Positions 50,193 to 59,761 of a stretch of 64,000 nucleotides of DNA are shown piece by piece; position 1 is the first letter of the stretch, and each line of letters opens with the position of its first letter. The notes beneath the pieces are model-generated. The model had not been told where the DNA came from and did no database searches. It was given only the letters and a program-made list of their open reading frames with translations. The stretch comes from Nymphaea colorata (lineage: Eukaryota > Streptophyta > Magnoliopsida > Nymphaeales > Nymphaeaceae), in NCBI RefSeq assembly GCF_008831285.2, contig NC_045148.1, positions 3,846,001 through 3,910,000 of the forward strand. The letters are read 5' to 3'. Made by a program: the position numbers and the translations under genes.

Positions 50193-53100
50193 GCATGTCT
50201 GTGCGTCTACCATCTTATATACTTATGTAAAAAACAGTATTTAAGCTGTAAGCCTATGACATTAGCTGATAAATCAGGGCAGTGTGTGGGAGAGGTTGAC
50301 GACTCATCACCTTATGCTATGGGGTTGGGTGGTGGGCGGGGAGGGGAGGAGGAGAGAGAGAAGAGGTTGCTGGCAGATGGTGGAAAGTGAGCTAAGAGCA
50401 AGTAGAAATGCTGTAGTGGAGAGGGAGCCCCAGAGAAGGGGATACGTTTGATACTACTGGGGAGATAGAGAGGACTGAGGAGGTCACCAATGATGGTGGA
50501 AACTGGGACCAAGAGAGAGAAAGTGACATGCCATGATGCCACAAGGAGAACAAGTCCAAGGAGGAGATACACTGGTGATGGTGGAAACTAGGAGAGTGCA
50601 GCCTCACTAGTATCCAGTGGAACTGAGGATGGGGAGTGTAGACTGAAAGAGGAGACAGCAGAAAGGGGGAAAATCAAACACCTAAGTTTCAATTTTTTTC
50701 TAAGCCAAATGGAGATGAGTTTAGGCCTCCATGGTTTGATCACACTTGAATCACCATCAACTCAAGTCAGATGAACATCTACTCTTAAATGAAAATACTC
50801 CTGTTCAGCTTACTGTACTGGACTTACATTGACCATCTTCTGTGCTTCAAGAGTGCTTCACAAGTATATTTTGATTGTTAGAATCTAGATATTTTCTTTA
50901 AATATTGTTTACTTGTAGTTTGGTGATTCTAGCATATTTCTTAGTAACCAATTTTACTAGTGCCAAAAACCTGTGATCCTTTCCTTTGATTTGATGGGCA
51001 TTTTTTATTTTTGCCATTGTTAGCACATTTACAGCTTAAGCCCACTGAGTTTATTGTGGTTGGTTAAAGAGGGATGGTAAAGGAAGGACATTTAACTTTT
51101 TCTAATCTTTCCCTTTTTTATCTTGCATCATGAACTGTTTAACTTAAGAACCTCCTACATACAACTTTGGCTTCAGTTCTTTCGCATTACCATTGTATCC
51201 ATTGCTGTCAGTAAATCAAACCCATCTTCCTAAGTTTTTTTTTGTCTTTTTTCAGCAACCGGAGCAACAAAAATCTCATTCATGTTTCATGTTAACTCTT
51301 TCTTTAACGAAGCTTTCTCCTTAAAATGGTAAGCCTTATTATCTAAAATTGGTGGACGATGGATGATTGGGTTCCCGTGGAGGAAAAGAAGTAGAGGAGA
51401 ATGGGTGGAGTATGTCGGAGGATGAGGAAAGGGGGAAAGGCCTAGTAGTTTTGAAGCACTTTTGGTTTAGAAAATCTTATCAACAAAAGGTCAATGCCTA
51501 TCAATTAGAAAATGGAGTTACAGATTTCTAGTTGAGTTTTTTCCATTTAGAAATGGTAGATGATGGATGATTGGGGGCCCCATGGAGGAAAAGAAGTAGA
51601 GGGGGGAATGGATGGTAGTGCATTTGTTTGATGGAAGGTGGGGGAAGCAGGAAAGAGCTTGGTTGTCATGGATCCCTTGTGATTTCAAAAATCTTATTCT
51701 TAAATCTTGTCATAAAGATCAGTGACTATTAATTAGACAATGCATTTACTGATTTTTGTTTGAGTTCTAGGTGACATCTGAATGCTTGGCAGGCTTAATC
51801 TGGATGACAGGCCCAGTCTGGAGGCCTAAACTCATCATCCATTGTCCATTGTAGTTGTGGTACGGGTCAATGTTGTCACTGGCGTATCGTATCATGTGTT
51901 GGTTGGGCCAACCCATACGCCATATCATAACGTATCGTAAGTGTACCGTAATGTATCGTAAAATTGATTTTTTAATTAAAAAACACTAAACAATTTAAAA
52001 AAATCAGGAAAATCAGGAAAACTCAAGAAAAATAGCCAATTCATGATTTATCACAAGTTTAAAGAGCATCTATCACATATGATTTTAGACTTTAGAGTAT
52101 TGTAGATTTTAGTAAACTATGTTGTGAGTTCATCAAATCGATGGTTTCTTCCTCGAATCAGTGATTTTTTGGAGAAACCAGCAAAATGCTCTCACATGCT
52201 TTAGAGAAGTTTAGAGAGAGGGAGAGAGGGTCTCAGTTTAAAAAAATGAAGCAAAAAGGGACCTGAGGCCCCTTTTCTAAATTTTAACCCCTTATCATAA
52301 GATACAGGGTGTATTGTGTGTATCGTACGATACACTTGATACGGGTGCAATACACAAGCGTATCGTGTATCAAACCCATATCATCTAGGTTTTCTTCACC
52401 CAGACGAGTCGTATGGTACGATACAGATAACACTGGTATGGGTGTCCTTGGTGCATCATAGACCAAATGCATTGTGTTTGAAAGTTAAGGATAAATGTTT
52501 TGGATTTTTAATTTTATGCTCAAATCGAATGGAGTTATGAAATCATGCCTGCTTTTGAGTTGGCTCTTCAATTTATTATGTTGAACAAGAAAAGTTTTAT
52601 GTTTTAGGAGGTTCCTTGTAATATTAAAGAGTTATAAGATCTCTTTAATAATTTTCCTTATTTCCCATTGAGTTATTTTGTAAATCCCTTTTCTACCCTA
52701 ATCTCTTTTATAAGAGAGATAAGGGTTATCGTAATAATGAGTTCTTTTGGTTCAATCTCACGGCAGCTTCTCTCTCTCACTCTCTTCTTCTCCGCTGCAA
52801 CATGGTATCAGAGCTACGGACGTGACTGGAGACGTGGAGCAAACAGCCGGCGCGCGGACAGCGGACGTCCATACATCTGGCGACGTGAAGCACACAGCCG
52901 GCGCGCGGACGTGACGCACACCGTCGGCGATCCTCCGTCTCCTTTCAGGCTTGATCTCTTCCACTTCCTCCGTTTCTTTCTCCTTCACCTCTTGCCTGTT
53001 CTAGTTGCTGTTTTCTAGCAACGGAACAGTGTGGAGGAGTCTATTCACGCTAGGAGAGATGCGTGAATAGACTCCAGCCGTGGATTCTCAGAAGTGTATA

Positions 53101-56100
53101 TAGTATCGCAGCTGTGTGGGAGTCTGCGCTGATTAATTGCTTATGATTTGATATGTTATATGATCAACGCAGCCAAGTGGAGGACTGCTATCTATGACGT
53201 CTATGGCAAGTTTATTTTGATGGTCTTATTTGCTGTCGTTATTCATGATCTGTGAAGGATAAACTGTGGTACAGCAGCGTTAGATGCATAAATAGATAAG
53301 TCGTTGGTCAGCGCAAACAATACAAACAGTGGGGATTCGTTTTCAGTTGTGGGCTTGCTGATAGCAGCGTTTTTCTGTCTTCAGATTGTAGTCTTCTTTG
53401 TTGTGGTATTGCTGTCAACAGTTGGACAGCAGGTTGATTGTTTCTGCACCGGTGTCTAAGATTGCTCTGACGGAAAATATTTTGACTCCGGGAATATCAA
53501 TATGTGCGGTGAGGTTGTAGAGACGATTTTTAATGATCTTTCCCCCACCACCTGAGGCTGCGTTGGTAGTTTCTCCCTGTAGGATAAAACAATCATCGTC
53601 GGTAAGGAGAAGGCTTTTACCTTTTTGCTGTCTGTTCTTGTCTACTAGAGTGAGTTCTTCAAGGTCATCCGAGAGATGCTTGATCAAGAGCTGATCCCTG
53701 AGGTATTGAATCTCCTTTTTCAGACGAGTTATCTCTGCTTCGCACCAAATGATGTATTCTGATTGTTGCAGGATGAGTTTGTGAAAGGAGGAGGGTTGTT
53801 CCGTCGTCTGCTGAACGGGTTCAACGGGAACTTTTTTCTGGAAATAGTAGGGACCGCAGAGATTGCAGGCTACTATCAAGCACCTTGGGCAGCTGATTCG
53901 TGCCCGTTTAATTGATTGTCGCCTACAACAGATGCAAGTAGGGTTGTCAACTTGTTGATTATACTGCCATTCATGGCTGCAGGTCGTCTGTTGTATAGGC
54001 AATTTGATCTGGGGACGGTAGCCTCCATCTTCCTCCCCAAGCATGTTTATACTGAGAGTCTGTGTTTGGTGCTCCAAGGATTCGTCTATTTCTTCATTTT
54101 CTGAGATAGAGTATATGGTGTCACTGAGCTCTTCTCCTTCTTGGACTGATATAATGTCGTGATCTTCTGGAAGTTCTAGACTCTCAAAAATTGCCGCCCT
54201 TTTTACATTTTTGTAATCATTGGGGCATTCTCTGGCAAAGTGGCCTTCCTCGCCACATAAGTAGCACTTGCATTTTTTGTTTCGAAGCAGGTGCTTTCTT
54301 TTTTCAATTCTTGCATGCGTTGGGTGTGGTTTACCTCTGTAAGTGGTAGATTTTCGCATGCCGTATTTCTTTTTCTCTGTAGTAACCTGGGATAGGGATT
54401 TGGGAGCAAAATGATAAGTTCTTCAGAGATCGCTTGAATGCAGCATCCTTGCATTCTTGATCAAGGTATTGATAAGTAAATAGGATTCGAGGGGTGAGTC
54501 CTATCGTTACGCCTGGGTATTTGGCGTCAAATGCCTGTTTGTTTCTGTTCCCTAGATCTCCTGGCATTTTCATCCAGTATTTTTCTGAAAGTTCTGGGCT
54601 AATGAACATTCTCCCGGATTTTGCTGCTAATCAGAGATAATCATTCATGTACTGAATGATATATTTTACGTTGATGCAGGATAGTTTTTCGAGATCTCGA
54701 TATGCTTGATCCTGTATACCCGTTGTTCCTTGTGTGGGATCTTCCAACGAGAATACCCTGCGCATTTGTGATAGGATATTTTGAGTGCCTTCCCTGCCAT
54801 CGGCGGTGGCAATCAGAGCTTCATACTCGGTTCGATACTCCATTCTCCATTGTATCCAGATTAATTTTTCTATTTCACCGAGTAAGTTTTCCATGAACTC
54901 AGCTTTGTCCCTGGTGTCTGAGAATCCTTTTTCTGAGACCAGATTTTTGGTTATGGATTCCCATCGAGAAAACACATCATGGAATAATCCTATTTGTGTT
55001 GGGATGACGAAAATTACCCCTGTTGAGGCTGTGGGTAAATTGCACATTTCGTCATTTCTTCCTCCTCTGAATTTTGTGCGGCTGCTGGAGGGGATGTCCA
55101 CATCTGGTTTGATGGGACGAGTCCTTCCTGTGGCCGGGGTACCCTGGCATACTCATGGATATGTCCGCAGGAGGGTTGTATGGGGATTGTGCTGTGGTAG
55201 TCCCTGAGGTTGCAGAGGCGATAACTCATGATAACTCCTTCATTTGGGGATAGTCGTATTCGTCAAGTACGAATACTTTTTCTTGTTTGTCAGAAGCCCA
55301 AAGATTTAGGAATTCGTCTGAATCATTATCGGTGTCGTACCGTGGCACTTGCTCTGCTTCCTGTTGGATTGCTAGGTATTGGTAATATGCCATTTCATCT
55401 TCCTCCTCCTCTTCTTCCTCATGCGTGTTGAGGAGGGCTAGTATGGTATGCTTTGTGATTTCAGCGTCATTCTCCCCTTCAGTAGTGGCAAGCTCGTACT
55501 CAGAAAACCGAAGGGATATGCGTCTGTCAACTAAATTTGTAGATTCCATCTCAGTTGGTTGCATAGGGGTGGTTGCTGCTGAGGGTCGGATAATCCAATT
55601 GAGACCCTGCATACCTTAGTTACTTAGTCTTCTACTTGGGATGGCTGTTACGCCATGACTTGCCAGATAATCAGTGACATGGCTGATTTGGTAGGCAAAA
55701 ACCATGTTGGGTGTATTGGAAAGCCGTCCGATTAATCCTCTTGTAAGGATCAGATTTGCTTCTCCATTTCTCCAATTGGTGTACCCTCGGGTTTGGATGG
55801 AGATTTGAAAATGGCGGTAGAAGTCTCCTAAGGTTAAGATCGTGTCAGGAATGATAAAAATAATTTGATTTCCTCTTGACAGATCTACTTCCATGGTGGC
55901 GAATATAGTTTGGTCATTCTGCCACCTGTTGTCACGGAAGACAACCAAGGCTTGGGTGCCTTCGTCTCTCCTGTGCAGGATTTGCAGTCGGACTTGTGCT
56001 AGTCCAACGTGGATGAATCGAAAATTGCTTCGGTATAATGCCTGATAGCTTTCCGGTTGGATGAACGGCCGGCCGGTCTACTTGCTGATCATCGAGGCAT

Positions 56101-59100
56101 GAGATTGCTTCTTCTGATAGGTGTTGGTAGACACGGTGTTGGCTGGTGTTGCTACGGGCAGAGTATAGTACCTCTGCCGGTACCATGTTTGCTCGCTCCC
56201 GTAAGGATCTTGCTAGCTGCTGTTCTGGTTGCAGCTGTTCTTCTAGGACCTCTTGATGATTACGCCGTATTATGGAGTTGACCCTTCTTTGGAAATTGAG
56301 GCGTCTTCTTTGTCTGGTGCGGTAGTCTCGGATCTGATCTTCAAACTCTGGTTGTGAGTTTGAAACCTGAGTTTGGGAAGAGCTAACGGATGGTCGTCGA
56401 ACCATCTTTGATTTTCTTTTTCTCGTTTGCGAGGATGGAGTAGGGATCTTTGACGACATGCAATTTTCCTTTCTTTTCGACTGGCTTGCCCATTGAAAGG
56501 TCCTTAAGTTTCTTTCCGAGTTCGTCTACCAGAGAATCTGACAGAGTATCTCCTTTTGAAGTTACCGCCCTGAGTGTGGTAGAAAGTTCGCTCAACTTTG
56601 CTGCGAGTTGTACTTGGTTGTCGATCACTTGGGTGACCAACTGAATTAGGGTATTGTTCTGCTTGATTAGAGCAGATGTGGCAGCTCCGACGGATGAGTT
56701 TTCAGAAGGCTTGACGTATGCGACTGCGGGGGACTCAATGGCGTTTGTGACTGACAGAGCCCTTTTGATCGCAAGGTTATCGTTCATGAGAGTTGCTTCT
56801 GAATTTGAATGATCTTGGTTTCGATGGTGTGGGTTCTTCCTTCTAGAGACTCGAGGTGACCTAAAACCAGACTTTGGATAGGGGTTTTTGATGGTATGGT
56901 GGTGGTTACAGGCTTAGCTTGGGTAACTAAGTTGGAGAGATGACTAATCTGAACTTCTAGCTTGAGAAGGTGGTTTTCGAGGAATAAAAGTTTTGCCTGG
57001 ACATCTGCAAGCGCAGAGAGAATTTTCTGGTATCAGAGTTATAAGATCTCTTTAATATTTTCCTTATTTCCCATTGAGTTATTTTGTAAATCCCTTTTCT
57101 ACCCTAATCTCTTTTATAAGAGAGATAAGGGTTATCGTAATAATGAGTTCTTTTGGTTCAATCTCACGGCAGCTTCTCTCTCTCACTCTCTTCTTCTCCG
57201 CTGCAACATATTAGATATGCTAAAACACATGCATGTTTGTTCGATGCAGCAACCATGTGGCTGTCATAGCATTTTCTGAAAAATTTCAAACATCAGCATA
57301 CTTGAGATGGAAAGAAGACATTTCCATACAAGATAAAGCTAGCTTTGACACAATGGTTAGACACAAAAACATCTCCATAGAAGGGCTGGAGGCAAAAGCT
57401 AGCTTGCTGCTACAATGGTTAGACACATATAATGGACTTGCAGAAAAGAGAGAGAGGGAGATAATTCACAGATTAAGAACTGGTTTCTGATGGCAGAAAC
57501 ACTCGCAGATAAATGTTCTTTGCTTTAATCTGTGCTGGGATCCAGAATAAAAAGCATTAAACTGATGTGCAACAAGTGAACTTCACCAACTGCCTTCTTT
57601 TTTGAACCTTGAACATTGACTTTGCTTATTTGAACCTTGATCCTTGGCTTCTCTTGCAGGCAGAGGTGATTATATGAACACCTCTCATGTATCTGTTTAT
57701 AACTCTGATGCTAGATATTGGTTAACATAGTTGTAACTTGTAACTAAGTAAAGATGACACTCATGCAGTTAACTCAAAATTGCTTTTTTTTTTTTTTTTT
57801 TCATCATAGGATATTCTACTTCGTTGTGGACTTTCATTTGTATCTTGAGGCAGTTTAGTTCCTTGAAGAAAGGGCCACCTCTATATCAGTTCAAGAAGAA
57901 GCCTTAGGTTACACTTGGATGACGGTAGGAAATTGAATTTTTATGAAAACTAAGTTTTGTGAAAACCTAGTCTCGTGACCAGGTTCTGGTAACTCTGAAG
58001 TCAGAACTTGATATCTAGTGGTCCGATGTCAGATCAAAACTTGATTTTTACTTCCACTAATCAAGTTAGGTTCTGAAAAAATTGCAAGGCCTGATTTTTC
58101 ATAATTGCTAATAACTAGATAAAATGATAAAAATGATGTTCCAGTGTTGACAAAATGACAATAAATAATTAATTTAAATTTAAAATTCAAATAATGACAA
58201 CTAGAACTAAGACATGAAAAAACGTGATAATAACCCGTTAAATTTATTTTCATGATTTTTATAAAGAATGTGTCTTTTCACATTTGTTTGGTTCTCTTTT
58301 TTAACATTAATATTACATTGTGCTTAAAAAAATGCAATATCTGTGTTTCTGCTCCATATTATATACTCACTACATTGTTATCTCACCTGGTAAGCAGCAT
58401 CATGCTGGATATTGTGAATCTGCTTCTAACTTTTTTCTCAAATTTATGGTGGATAAACGAATTGCTTGCCAATTGCCATCAATCCCATTGTATACATGAT
58501 TTTGTGTCATTTTAGGAATTCCCAGTGGTGTTCTTGTTTGCAGAGAATTGTCCCTGCTCTAAAGCCTAGCCAAGATAGACCACTACACAAGTTAACCCAC
58601 AAAGAAATAAAATATATTGACAATAATGTGCCTCCTTTTGTTTATGGTGAGTGATTTACTTTTGTTAAAAGATTAAAACTCGAAGCACAGACAAATTGAT
58701 TCTGGTTAGACTTATGAACCATTTTATAAATTTGTGGGGCAGGACAAGTCCTTCGTAGTGAAGTCTATGGTATTGTATATTTTGAAGCACTTTACTGCAG
58801 TTCAGTAGATTTGATGCTATTTCAATGTGGAAATTTTCAGTGTCACCCAAATACTTTTACCGTATGTATTCTAGCCTTAGAAATTTAGTTGACATATGGT
58901 TCTTTTTTGCTTGAAATTTGTGGCTCAACTTGCCAAGTTTAGATTTCCTATGTCAACATGCTGTTATAAAGCATCTCAAGGCCAGCTTAGTAGCAGTAAT
59001 ATTTGAACCATCAGAAATTGTTCAGACAATATTTACCTTTATCTACATGGAAGAACAGGAGATATGACCTTGGAGGGATATACTTGCTTTTATTTTATTT

Positions 59101-59761
59101 CATCCATAATGGACAGATTATTATTCTGTCTACGATTCCATATTCATCTAGAACTTGTCCTCAATGCCAGTGTTATTTTTTAGATTAAATAATCTCCGTT
59201 AGCAGCTTCGAGTTTCTTTTGAATTCAATAGATGAAATGTTTGGTTCATTAGTTTCCCTTCCTACATCTGCACTATCCGGTGAGACCATTTGCCTTTTCT
59301 TTTGATAATGTGTGGGTCCTGTCATAGAGTCAAAAGCACCGCTGCTTCAAAGTTCAAATAATCTTGCATAAAAGTTCATAACCAACCTACTTATTTTCTT
59401 TCATTTATTTTACTTTTTCTATTAGGTTGAAGCAACAAAGAAGAAGCCTAGAAAATCATTGTATGCAAAAGCAACCGACACTGGCATTGACCCTGTATTA
59501 GCTGCTAAAAGGCTCAATATTGACTGGGATACAGCAGCAGAGATTGAATCTGATGAAGATAATGATGAAACTGATGTGCCTCCAGCAGTGGTTTGCCCTA
59601 TTCTATGATTTTCATCTGATTTTATTGAGTGCTCAATATCATGTTTGACATAAATATGAAAATATCTGCAGGGATATGGTGTCCTGTACTTGGTGACTGG
59701 TCTCCCTATTATTATTGGCATATCAGTTGTGCTGATTCTATTCTATAATTCGTTGCAGTAG
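45383..59761 (+). CDS. Y3IP1: Ycf3-interacting protein 1-like, chloroplast photosystem I assembly factor, six exons
   Basis: Exons: 45383-45706, 45800-45844, 47321-47434, 49005-49085, 59426-59590, 59672-59761. All junctions are GT-AG and phase 0; the product is 272 residues. Residues 1 to about 70 form a Ser- and Arg-rich chloroplast transit peptide with a poly-Ser run (33-49). The conserved body follows: VLELLRKNRDMSFGE, KLTIMIEDPREAERR, IPEDRSALRKLADELIQWPN, KKPRKSLYAKATDTGIDP and AAKRLNIDWDTAAEIE. The C-terminus (about 247-268, LYLVTGLPIIIGISVVLILF) is one membrane segment ending FYNSLQ. In Arabidopsis and tobacco the protein sits in thylakoids and works with plastid-encoded Ycf3 in photosystem I assembly; it was also described as CEST, a stress-tolerance factor. 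The family call rests on remembered conserved blocks. Intron 4 is about 10.3 kb and hosts the viral-cargo element. Confidence 0.88.
45707..45749 (+). repeat. (CT)n microsatellite directly at the intron 1 donor
   Basis: The donor AGG|GTCTCT merges into about 19 CT units, so nearly half of the 93-bp intron 1 is microsatellite. Intron 2 also opens with GTG followed by a short CT run (45845-45864). Confidence 0.88.
45845..49004 (+). other. Introns 2 and 3 of the Y3IP1-like gene (with exon 3 between)
   Basis: Intron 2 is 45845-47320 (about 1.5 kb) and intron 3 is 47435-49004 (about 1.6 kb). Apart from exon 3 at 47321-47434 they hold only short random open frames. No transposon ends were recognised. 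Confidence 0.6.
50119..50190. repeat. (TA)n microsatellite, about 35 units
   Basis: TA run of about 70 bp with a single TT interruption, inside intron 4. Confidence 0.95.
51350..51775. repeat. Degenerate tandem duplication of about 205 bp
   Basis: GATGGATGATTGGG followed by GGAGGAAAAGAAGTAGAGG occurs near 51358 and again near 51562. The two units then stay collinear (GAAAGGGGGAAAGG / GGGGGAAGCAGGAAAG, AAATCTTAT, TCAATTAGAAAATGG / TTAATTAGACAATG). Noncoding. Confidence 0.7.
51868..52435. mobile_element. hAT-type MITE with 8-bp target site duplication
   Basis: The left end starts CAATGTTGTC. The reverse complement of the right end starts CAGTGTTATC (8 of 10 identical), typical of hAT terminal repeats. 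Flanks GTACGGGT (51860-51867) and GTATGGGT (52436-52443) form an 8-bp duplication with one transition. Both subterminal regions are rich in GTATCGTA/TACGATAC phrases. At 568 bp with no coding region, it is non-autonomous. It lies about 190 bp upstream of the viral-cargo LTR element. Confidence 0.78.
52627..52802 (+). repeat. Left LTR of the short-LTR element
   Basis: About 175 bp, AGAGTTATAAGATC...GCTGCAACA. It contains TTTATAAGAG near 52707-52716 as a possible TATA box and a pyrimidine-rich end (TCTCTCTCACTC). Confidence 0.85.
52803..52814 (+). promoter_or_regulatory. Primer binding site, tRNA-Met type
   Basis: TGGTATCAGAGC follows the left LTR with no gap and matches the canonical 12-base complement of the plant initiator tRNA-Met 3' end. 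Confidence 0.85.
52831..52917 (+). repeat. GC-rich 51-bp tandem duplication downstream of the primer site
   Basis: GACGTGGAGCAAACAGCCGG at 52831 recurs as GACGTGAAGCACACAGCCGG at 52882; both continue CGCGCGGAC. Period 51 bp, rich in undecayed CpG, in contrast to the AT-rich surroundings. Confidence 0.85.
53036..53075. other. Perfect 15-bp hairpin in the element leader
   Basis: GGAGTCTATTCACGC (53036-53050), a 10-base loop, then the exact reverse complement (53061-53075). It lies about 220 bp downstream of the primer site, where LTR-element RNAs often carry packaging or dimerisation structure. The function is inference. Confidence 0.8.
53415..54359 (-). pseudogene. Badnavirus-like zinc-knuckle and protease-start segment
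   Basis: A 314-codon minus-strand frame. The first part is basic and holds a CCHC knuckle, CYLCGEEGHFAREC (about 54275-54230). After an acidic stretch comes a second Cys cluster (CICCRRQ...CPRCLIVACNLCG, about 53950-53850), the second Cys motif that distinguishes badnaviruses. A coiled-coil-like stretch follows, then AILDTGAETINLL (about 53455-53417), the aspartic protease active-site region. The frame stops there and no reverse transcriptase or RNase H was seen in the remaining 600 bp before the left LTR. In the virus these domains belong to one large polyprotein. The frame differs from the upstream capsid segment. Confidence 0.85.
54331..55101 (-). pseudogene. Badnavirus-like capsid segment, interrupted
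   Basis: Two minus-strand open stretches, 55101-54631 and 54609-54331, lie in the same frame and are parted by a TGA at 54631-54633. Visible capsid features include VFSRWESITKNLV, FMENLLGEIEKLIW, QAYRDLEKLSC and RMFISPELSEKY, then PRILFTYQYL and FCSQIPIPGYY. This arrangement is the Caulimoviridae capsid core, closest in my judgement to badnaviruses. A frame change near 54350 separates it from the zinc-knuckle part. Confidence 0.85.
55014..56459 (-). pseudogene. Badnavirus-like ORF3 N-terminus and movement-protein segment, interrupted
   Basis: Minus-strand pieces: 56459-55932 (Arg-rich start, then EDQIRDYRTRQRRRL and EVLYSARSN...HRVYQH), 55948-55616 (VVFRDNRW, ATMEVDLSRG, GEANLILTRGLIGRL, a movement-protein core), 55612-55226 (an acidic linker with a Glu run) and 55229-55014 (Pro-rich linker). 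The breaks are a frame change near 55940, a TAA at 55616-55618 and at least one frame change between about 55230 and 55100. In the virus this part supports cell-to-cell spread through tubules. It is nonfunctional here as annotated. Confidence 0.8.
56383..56787 (-). pseudogene. Badnavirus-like ORF2
   Basis: A 134-codon minus-strand frame starting at 56787. It has an alpha-helical, coiled-coil-like middle (LIKQNNTLIQLVTQVIDNQ) and a Lys-rich C-terminus. Its ATG overlaps the stop of the preceding frame as ATGA, the compact overlap typical between badnavirus ORF1 and ORF2, and its end overlaps the start of ORF3. In badnaviruses the small second ORF encodes a virion- or nucleic-acid-associated protein. 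Open and unbroken over its length, but function is unlikely without the rest of the genome. Confidence 0.7.
56784..57032 (-). pseudogene. Tail of a badnavirus-like ORF1
   Basis: A minus-strand frame of about 82 codons runs open from the junction with the right LTR to a TGA at 56786-56784. It is helical and Leu-rich (LFLENHLLKLEVQISHLSNL). Its position before ORF2 and the ATGA overlap suggest the C-terminal part of ORF1; sequence similarity alone is weak. The N-terminal part is missing because the LTR begins. Confidence 0.5.
57035..57208 (+). repeat. Right LTR of the short-LTR element
   Basis: About 174 bp, matching the left LTR except for one missing A. TGGTATCAGAG (57028-57038) lies directly at its left edge, a second partial copy of the primer-site sequence, and shares the AGAG that opens the LTR. 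Confidence 0.85.
57783..57804. repeat. Poly-T run
   Basis: About 22 T in a row in intron 4. It could be the tail of a reverse-oriented retroposed copy, but no SINE or cDNA body was recognised beside it. Confidence 0.8.

Larger units (their letters stand above)
52627..57208 (+). mobile_element. Short-LTR non-autonomous retrotransposon carrying antisense pararetroviral DNA
   Basis: Direct repeats of about 175 bp at each end differ only by one indel (TTAATAATTTTCC versus TTAATATTTTCC). The left repeat ends GCAACA and is followed at once by TGGTATCAGAGC, an exact tRNA-Met type primer binding site on the + strand. TATTA occurs directly before the left repeat (52622-52626) and directly after the right one (57209-57213), a candidate 5-bp target duplication. 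The LTR length is in the range of TRIM elements. The interior (about 4.2 kb) has no retrotransposon gag or pol in the + sense; most of it is a - strand badnavirus-like fragment. The left LTR edge lacks the usual TG, so the exact boundary is uncertain by a base or two. Whether the virus was captured by the element or inserted into it later is inference. Confidence 0.72.
49086..59425 (+). other. Giant intron 4 of the Y3IP1-like gene
   Basis: Donor GAG|GTATAA, acceptor TCTATTAG|GTTGAA, phase 0 between residues 188 and 189. About 10.3 kb. It contains, in order, a TA microsatellite, a roughly 205-bp tandem duplication, a hAT-type MITE, the LTR element with viral cargo, a loose roughly 60-bp duplication (57313-57425) and a poly-T run at 57783-57804. 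The rest is AT-rich without genes. Confidence 0.85.

Noticed and set aside
52668-53018. 116-codon + strand open frame crossing the left LTR and primer site
   Set aside because: It starts inside the LTR, runs through the primer site and the GC-rich duplication, and has no domain. The open state is explained by the 51-bp period and pyrimidine-rich sequence.
53916-55619. + strand open frames within the viral region (53916-54104, 54785-55207, 55425-55619)
   Set aside because: They are antisense shadows of the - strand capsid and movement-protein segments.
53415-57032. Reading the viral ORFs as the element's own gag-pol
   Set aside because: The primer binding site lies on the + strand and the ORFs on the - strand, and no integrase or RT is present. 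The capsid and movement features are those of Caulimoviridae, which lack LTRs.
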